Below, in pieces: positions 61,901 through 64,000 of a stretch of 64,000 bases of DNA. A program made the translations under genes and the position numbers. Source of the DNA: Asticcacaulis biprosthecium C19. Lineage in GTDB: Bacteria > Pseudomonadota > Alphaproteobacteria > Caulobacterales > Caulobacteraceae. The notes under the pieces were generated by a model. That model worked only from the letters and a program-made list of their open reading frames with translations, was not told the DNA's origin and did not search any database. The stretch's first letter is position 1; every line of letters starts with the position of its first letter. The DNA lies in the NCBI RefSeq assembly GCF_000204015.1, contig NZ_GL883080.1:1-64000 (forward strand), written 5' to 3'.

Positions 61901-62140
61901 ATCAGCGGCCAGATCCAGAAGGAAGGCGAGGTGGTGCACCTGGTGGCGCGGCGTCTGATCGACCTGTCGGAGCAACTGGACAGCGTAAGTGAACGCGATG
62001 ACGCCTTCCCGATGCCTTATAGCCGCGGCGACGAATTCCGCCATGGCGAACCGGGGATGGATCCCCGGGTGCTGAAACGCACCGGCAGCCGCGCGGCGCA
62101 ATCACCGGTCATCCTGGTCAAGTCTCGGGATTTTCATTAA
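58931..62140 (+). CDS. dnaE2: error-prone DNA polymerase DnaE2 (ImuC)
   Basis: A 1069-residue C-family polymerase alpha subunit that carries out translesion synthesis with ImuA/ImuB. The PHP domain is at the N-terminus ([21 protein letters not shown], in pieces; [17 protein letters not shown]). The palm follows, with [17 protein letters not shown] and the catalytic [15 protein letters not shown] (two of the Asp triad). [12 protein letters not shown] and the [20 protein letters not shown] region are typical, and an OB fold comes near the end ([23 protein letters not shown]). Usual length for DnaE2. The ATG at 58931 overlaps the imuB stop, completing an imuA-imuB-dnaE2 operon under the LexA box. 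Confidence 0.95.
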   Translation: [1069 protein letters not shown]

Positions 62141-62509
62141 TTATTCTTCTCTCCGCCTGCGGGGAAAGGGGGGGGGCGAAGGCCGAGTGGGGTGACTTTT
62201 CGTAAAGGTCCCTCACCCGATCGCTTCGATCGGCCCTCGTCCTATCACCCGAGGGTAGGGGGCTTGCCAAACCAAACAGTTCATTGATTTTAAAGGTTAA
62301 TTTGTAAAATGACCTATGCAGAATTTGTCTAGATATTTTTGACGCTGTGCAGATTTCCTCGCAGATTGAATGGCCATTTTCTATCTGAACATTATGGCTA
62401 AGCGGCGGCCTCCTGGGCTACTGCAAGCCTCTCTTCGGCGTAGCGGACTTGACACGTTGGGAAATCAGGGGAACCCTTCGCTTGGTGAATTTTCACTTGG
62501 AGGAACGTC
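62141..62509. other. non-coding region after dnaE2 with GC hairpins, then AT-rich DNA
   Basis: The first 130 bases hold G-runs and small inverted repeats (CGATCG-CTT-CGATCG) that look like an intergenic repeat or terminator area. From about 62270 the sequence turns AT-rich (TTTTAAAGGTTAATTTGTAAAATG) and probably contains the promoter of the next gene. Short frames here have no protein-like features. Confidence 0.5.
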
Positions 62510-62905
62510 ATGGTCAGAAGAGTTTTGCCATTGGCAACGGAGATCGTGGTTCAGGACGAAGGCAGCGTGATTCCTCATCATGCGCTTGTTGTCGGGTATG
62601 ACTCTTATGGTCGCGAATGGGCGATGGACAATGCAAAAGGGACCAACGTGTCGCCTCGACCTTTAGCGCAGATTACCAGGAACCGCCCCTTTAAGATTGT
62701 GCGGCGTCAACCGGCCTACAGCCCAGCCGTGATCGTTCAGCGGGCCTGGCAGCGGCGTGGCCAGTACTACAGCGCTGCGGGTTATAATTGCCAGCATTTC
62801 ACGTCGGACTGCGTAACTGGGAAGCCCAAGAGTGAAACAGTTCGGAACCTTGGCGTCTTGGCAGCCGTCGCCCTGGTAGCTATTGCGATTTCACGTGACG
62901 AGTAA
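62510..62905 (+). CDS. LRAT/NlpC-P60-like papain-fold protein with C-terminal membrane segment
   Basis: A 131-residue protein with the two halves of the LRAT (H-REV107-like) active site: PHHALVVGYDSYG (His 23/24) and YNCQHFTSDCVTG (Cys 94, His 96), where the family has NCEHF. Substitution of Gln for Glu in that motif is noted. A hydrophobic stretch (LGVLAAVALVAIAIS) forms a C-terminal anchor, as in animal LRAT proteins. Known relatives act as thiol acyltransferases or phospholipases. The ATG at 62510 has an excellent TTGGAGGAA site. Its lower GC, compared with the genes to the left, suggests acquisition by transfer. Confidence 0.7.
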   Translation: MVRRVLPLATEIVVQDEGSVIPHHALVVGYDSYGREWAMDNAKGTNVSPRPLAQITRNRPFKIVRRQPAYSPAVIVQRAWQRRGQYYSAAGYNCQHFTSDCVTGKPKSETVRNLGVLAAVALVAIAISRDE

Positions 62906-63086
62906 GATATAGCGTCAACGGTGCTCTTGATGATGTAGCGAACGCTCTGCTGCATTACGTTCTTCGATTGCTCATAGTACATGCCTTGCCATAGGATAGA
63001 TTAACGCTAAGTTCTAAAAAAATTTATCCCGGACCTTGCTAGAGAACAATTTACGATACACCCAACTGATTTTTGCAAAATAAATT

Positions 63087-64000
63087 ATGACAGCGCTAAA
63101 CAATTTTATTGTCAGAACAAATTCTGGCAACTCTGAAATCCCAATAATGGCTGCAAAGCCGATATTCATTTTAGGTAAAAACGGATCAGGCAAGTCTGAA
63201 CTGGTGCACCGATTTGTCAGTAGTGGCGTGCAAAATGTCATCTACATGCCCGGTGCGCGCCCGAGTTATTTCGACAATGAAGAACCGTCGATGACGGCAC
63301 AGCATCGAGCCCAAATTGGACAACATCTCCAAGGCTGGAATAGGTCTGCCGAGACCCGATATCGTTCGATTGCAGGGGCAGCTCGAAACGAGAAGGCGAT
63401 TCACGACCTCATCGCGGCGGAAACCCAATATTCCATAGATGCTGTCAGGGAAATAAGAAATCGAGATACGGCTGAAAATGCAATTTTGCGCCTACAGGCG
63501 GGCGAGTCGCCTTTAGCTAAAGTCAACCGTCTTTTACGTCAGGCAAATTTGCCAGTTCAGATTGAACTCGACCGTGGTCGGCTGTTGGCAAGGAGAAATG
63601 GTTCGCCGCCCTACGGTATAGCCAGAATGTCAGATGGCGAGCGAACCGCACTCGTCTTTACTGCTGACGTCACCGCCGCGACCGCCGGAACTATTTTCGT
63701 TATCGACGAACCAGAATTACACCTCCACCGCTCCATCGTCGTGCCCCTCGTCGCATCGTTGATAGCTGAACGTAGTGATTGCGGCTTCATTATCAGCACT
63801 CATGAGCTCGAACTGCCTGGCGAAATTGACAACGCGGTTGTCATTTTGGTGCGCGGAAGTGTCTGGAATGACGGTGCCGTTGCATCTTGGGATATTGACG
63901 TCTTGGATTCAACAAGTGTTCTGCCTGAGGAAGTTCGGGTAGACATTCTAGGTTCGAGGCGAAAAATACTGTTTGTAGAAGGCGGCCAAGGAAGTCTTGA
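63087..64000 (+). CDS. AAA ATPase, OLD-like with apparent TOPRIM/DUF4435 start (partial, runs off window)
   Basis: The frame is open from the ATG at 63087 (the codon two before it is a TAA) to the window end: 304 codons. Walker A is GKNGSGKS (residues 30-37), an ABC-like signature reads MSDGERTALVF, Walker B is IFVIDEPELHLH and the H-loop IISTHE. These are the marks of AAA_15/AAA_21 ATPases of the OLD group. The last visible residues RRKILFVEGGQGSL look like the first strand and Glu of a TOPRIM or DUF4435 nuclease domain. Fused proteins of this sort occur in anti-phage systems (OLD, Gabija GajA, PARIS-like). Codons such as TTA, ATA and AGA are frequent here, unlike the rest of the window, so recent transfer is likely. 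No clear ribosome site. Confidence 0.75.
   Translation, partial: MTALNNFIVRTNSGNSEIPIMAAKPIFILGKNGSGKSELVHRFVSSGVQNVIYMPGARPSYFDNEEPSMTAQHRAQIGQHLQGWNRSAETRYRSIAGAARNEKAIHDLIAAETQYSIDAVREIRNRDTAENAILRLQAGESPLAKVNRLLRQANLPVQIELDRGRLLARRNGSPPYGIARMSDGERTALVFTADVTAATAGTIFVIDEPELHLHRSIVVPLVASLIAERSDCGFIISTHELELPGEIDNAVVILVRGSVWNDGAVASWDIDVLDSTSVLPEEVRVDILGSRRKILFVEGGQGSL

Noticed and set aside
62370-62570. Plus-strand frame overlapping the start of the LRAT-like gene.
   Set aside because: It overlaps the well-supported start at 62510 in another frame and shows no motif.

Overview
The window looks like chromosome of a GC-rich alphaproteobacterium, most likely of the CtrA-bearing, Caulobacterales-like kind. 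This rests on the LexA-type box GTTC-N7-GTTC in front of an imuA-imuB-dnaE2 cassette, two CtrA-type boxes (TTAA-N7-TTAA) in front of the giant genes, tightly overlapping ATGA/TAATG operons, and the mix of oxyanion porin, AraC, MarR and ArsR regulators. The genus cannot be fixed from sequence alone. No rRNA, tRNA, CRISPR array or transposase gene was found.

Layout. 1-1.75 kb: the tail of an unknown gene, a possible small membrane protein, and a secreted-protein gene split by an in-frame amber codon. 1.86-4.34 kb: metNIQ, methionine ABC importer. 4.35-5.5 kb: a MarR repressor divergent from a membrane protein, with two near-identical palindromic boxes over a consensus-like promoter. 5.78-12.6 kb: six overlapping genes starting with a TPR/GT41 (SPINDLY/OGT-like) glycosyltransferase, followed by a CDP-glucose-based branched (C-methyl) deoxysugar pathway (rfbF, rfbG, C-methyltransferase, rfbC-like epimerase, NAD-dependent epimerase/reductase). 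12.8-17.9 kb: a membrane-anchored small protein, an AraC regulator, two membrane proteins, an ArsR-SRPBCC pair with its own operators, and a GT4 glycosyltransferase.

18.2-47.9 kb is the centre of the window. It holds two tandem paralogous genes of about 14.7 kb each, encoding Gly/Asp-rich RTX (calcium-binding nonapeptide repeat) proteins of 4913 and 4878 residues. Both have the same architecture: N-terminal HCBP-like modules (3 versus 5 copies), then thousands of residues of RTX repeats punctuated every few hundred residues by a recurring beta module of about 55 residues. These are followed by one Ig/cadherin-like domain, three A/B double repeats and a type-I-secretion-like C-terminus. Each has its own terminator and a shared, duplicated upstream region with a CtrA-like box and a perfect 14-bp palindrome. 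No type I secretion ABC transporter, membrane fusion protein or outer-membrane channel lies in the window.

47.9-50.6 kb: a DUF1697 pseudogene, an AlkB-like dioxygenase, an RsuA/RluF-type pseudouridine synthase, a cytosolic-looking M23 peptidase and a 187-bp element bounded by 38-bp inverted repeats. 50.6-55.2 kb (minus strand): an operon of OprO/P-type porin, modA, VOC protein, modB, a short modC and a DUF6940-like protein, probably molybdate (oxyanion) uptake. 55.4-62.1 kb: a BolA-family protein, an EamA transporter and the SOS mutasome imuA-imuB-dnaE2. From about 62.3 kb the DNA becomes AT-richer, with an LRAT-like papain-fold protein and an AAA/OLD-like ATPase cut by the window edge. This may be the edge of a defence or mobile island.
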